The position numbers were made by a program, and so were the translations under genes. The notes below the pieces were generated by a model, which saw only the letters and a list, made by a program, of their open reading frames with translations, was not told the origin of the DNA and made no database searches. Shown in pieces: positions 63,451 through 64,000 of a stretch of 64,000 bases of DNA (within the stretch, counting starts at the first letter, position 1; each line of letters begins with the position of its first letter). The stretch is from Dryas octopetala (Eukaryota; Streptophyta; Magnoliopsida; Rosales; Rosaceae), in contig OY992839.1 in assembly GCA_963921425.1 (NCBI GenBank), forward strand, positions 19,948,910 through 20,012,909, read 5' to 3'.

Positions 63451-64000
63451 TCTAAATTATAGCTGAGTTAATATTAATTTTATTCATTGTTTCTAGATTG
63501 GCATCTTCAAACCTAAACCAAATAAAATACATGTGTTATTTTATTTGATCTATTAAATTCCATATATACTAAAAGCCCAGGGAAGGCTTACTGTAGCTAC
63601 ACTGTAGTTGGAAAGGTCTATTTCACCCCTATTTTTTTTTTCCTCTGTTGCTGGGCATTGTAATTTGTGGGGTTAGTTTGGCTTATTTTCGTCTTTTCAC
63701 CGCTTCTTAGTTCATGCCCTTTGTTTTTTTTCTTTTTTTACGACTTCTGCCATTTGTTCATTGTTACCTCACATAGTTTTTTTTTATCTAATTGCGACTG
63801 TGCAATTTTGGAATTGGGTCTGCCCATTTTGGTAACTCCACTCCGTTTACTTTTTGGGTGTTTGATCTGATTGATTTCGAACTAGGCAATTATTTTTTGA
63901 CTCGATCGAGGATTGCATTTGAGACAGAGATTTGCTAACCAAATTTTCCATTTCGTCGTCGCGCAAATGGAGTTGGTGAAGAACACAGGTTATCGTGTCG
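63451..64000. other. End of window, no supported gene
   Basis: T-rich sequence that could be a promoter or 5' UTR. An ATG at 63967 opens a frame (MELVKNTGYRV) that runs off the window, too short to judge. Confidence 0.35.

Noticed and set aside
63967..64000. ATG opening a frame at the window end
   Set aside because: Only eleven codons are visible, too little to call a gene.

Overview
The window is nuclear DNA of a flowering plant, most likely a woody eudicot. The evidence is GT-AG introns with AT-rich, T-rich tracts, a ten-exon plant alcohol dehydrogenase layout, a plant-type SPT5, a FAR1/FHY3-type MULE gene, and many plant Ty1/copia, Ty3/gypsy, hAT-like and MULE-like elements. There are no bacterial operons, rRNA genes, CRISPR arrays or convincing tRNA genes.

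Three genes look intact. Two are near-identical class-P alcohol dehydrogenases in direct orientation (7004-9394 and 36559-38910, 380 residues each). They sit in a duplicated segment: copy A about 4190-9944, copy B about 32518-40418. The third is SPT5 on the minus strand (48677 down to 40877), for which 22 exons can be joined in frame to 1045 residues.

Layout: 1-1000 is part of a gypsy-type LTR. 1613-3446 is a non-autonomous hAT-like element. 4190-9944 is duplication copy A, with a hairpin MITE and ADH-A. 9945-13741 is a truncated copia element fused at 13741 to gypsy leader sequence. 13742-24070 is a minus-strand chromodomain gypsy element with one full 3-kb LTR (hit by an hAT-like element) and one truncated LTR (hit by a second LTR-type element). 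24071-25549 is non-coding sequence with imperfect repeats. 25550-30934 is a minus-strand copia element with both LTRs and an hAT-like insertion. 32518-40418 is duplication copy B, carrying a long-TIR MULE-like element, two further TIR elements and ADH-B. One of these TIR elements carries a piece of a C2-domain gene. 40877-48677 is SPT5. 48.7-51.3 kb is mostly empty. 51.4-57.8 kb is a broken FAR1-type MULE transposase gene interrupted by a solo LTR and a TIR element. 58.4-61.5 kb holds remnants of a Ulp1-like protease gene and of a plant-mobile-domain gene. 62-64 kb is AT-rich with a local duplication and a possible retroelement 3' end.

Biologically the host genes are simple: two fermentative/hypoxia-type ADHs and one essential Pol II elongation factor. 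Almost everything between the two ADHs is transposon, so their spacing reflects insertion after or during duplication. The most notable signals are an abrupt identity change at the ADH start codons (a probable gene-conversion tract) with divergent hypoxia-type promoter motifs, a TIR element that captured a C2-domain exon, a solo LTR carrying seven G-boxes in 223 bp that splits a FAR1 gene without breaking its frame, and recombinant retroelement junctions. I did not find a clearly new multi-gene system; the FAR1/Ulp1/plant-mobile-domain cluster is the nearest candidate and is degenerate.
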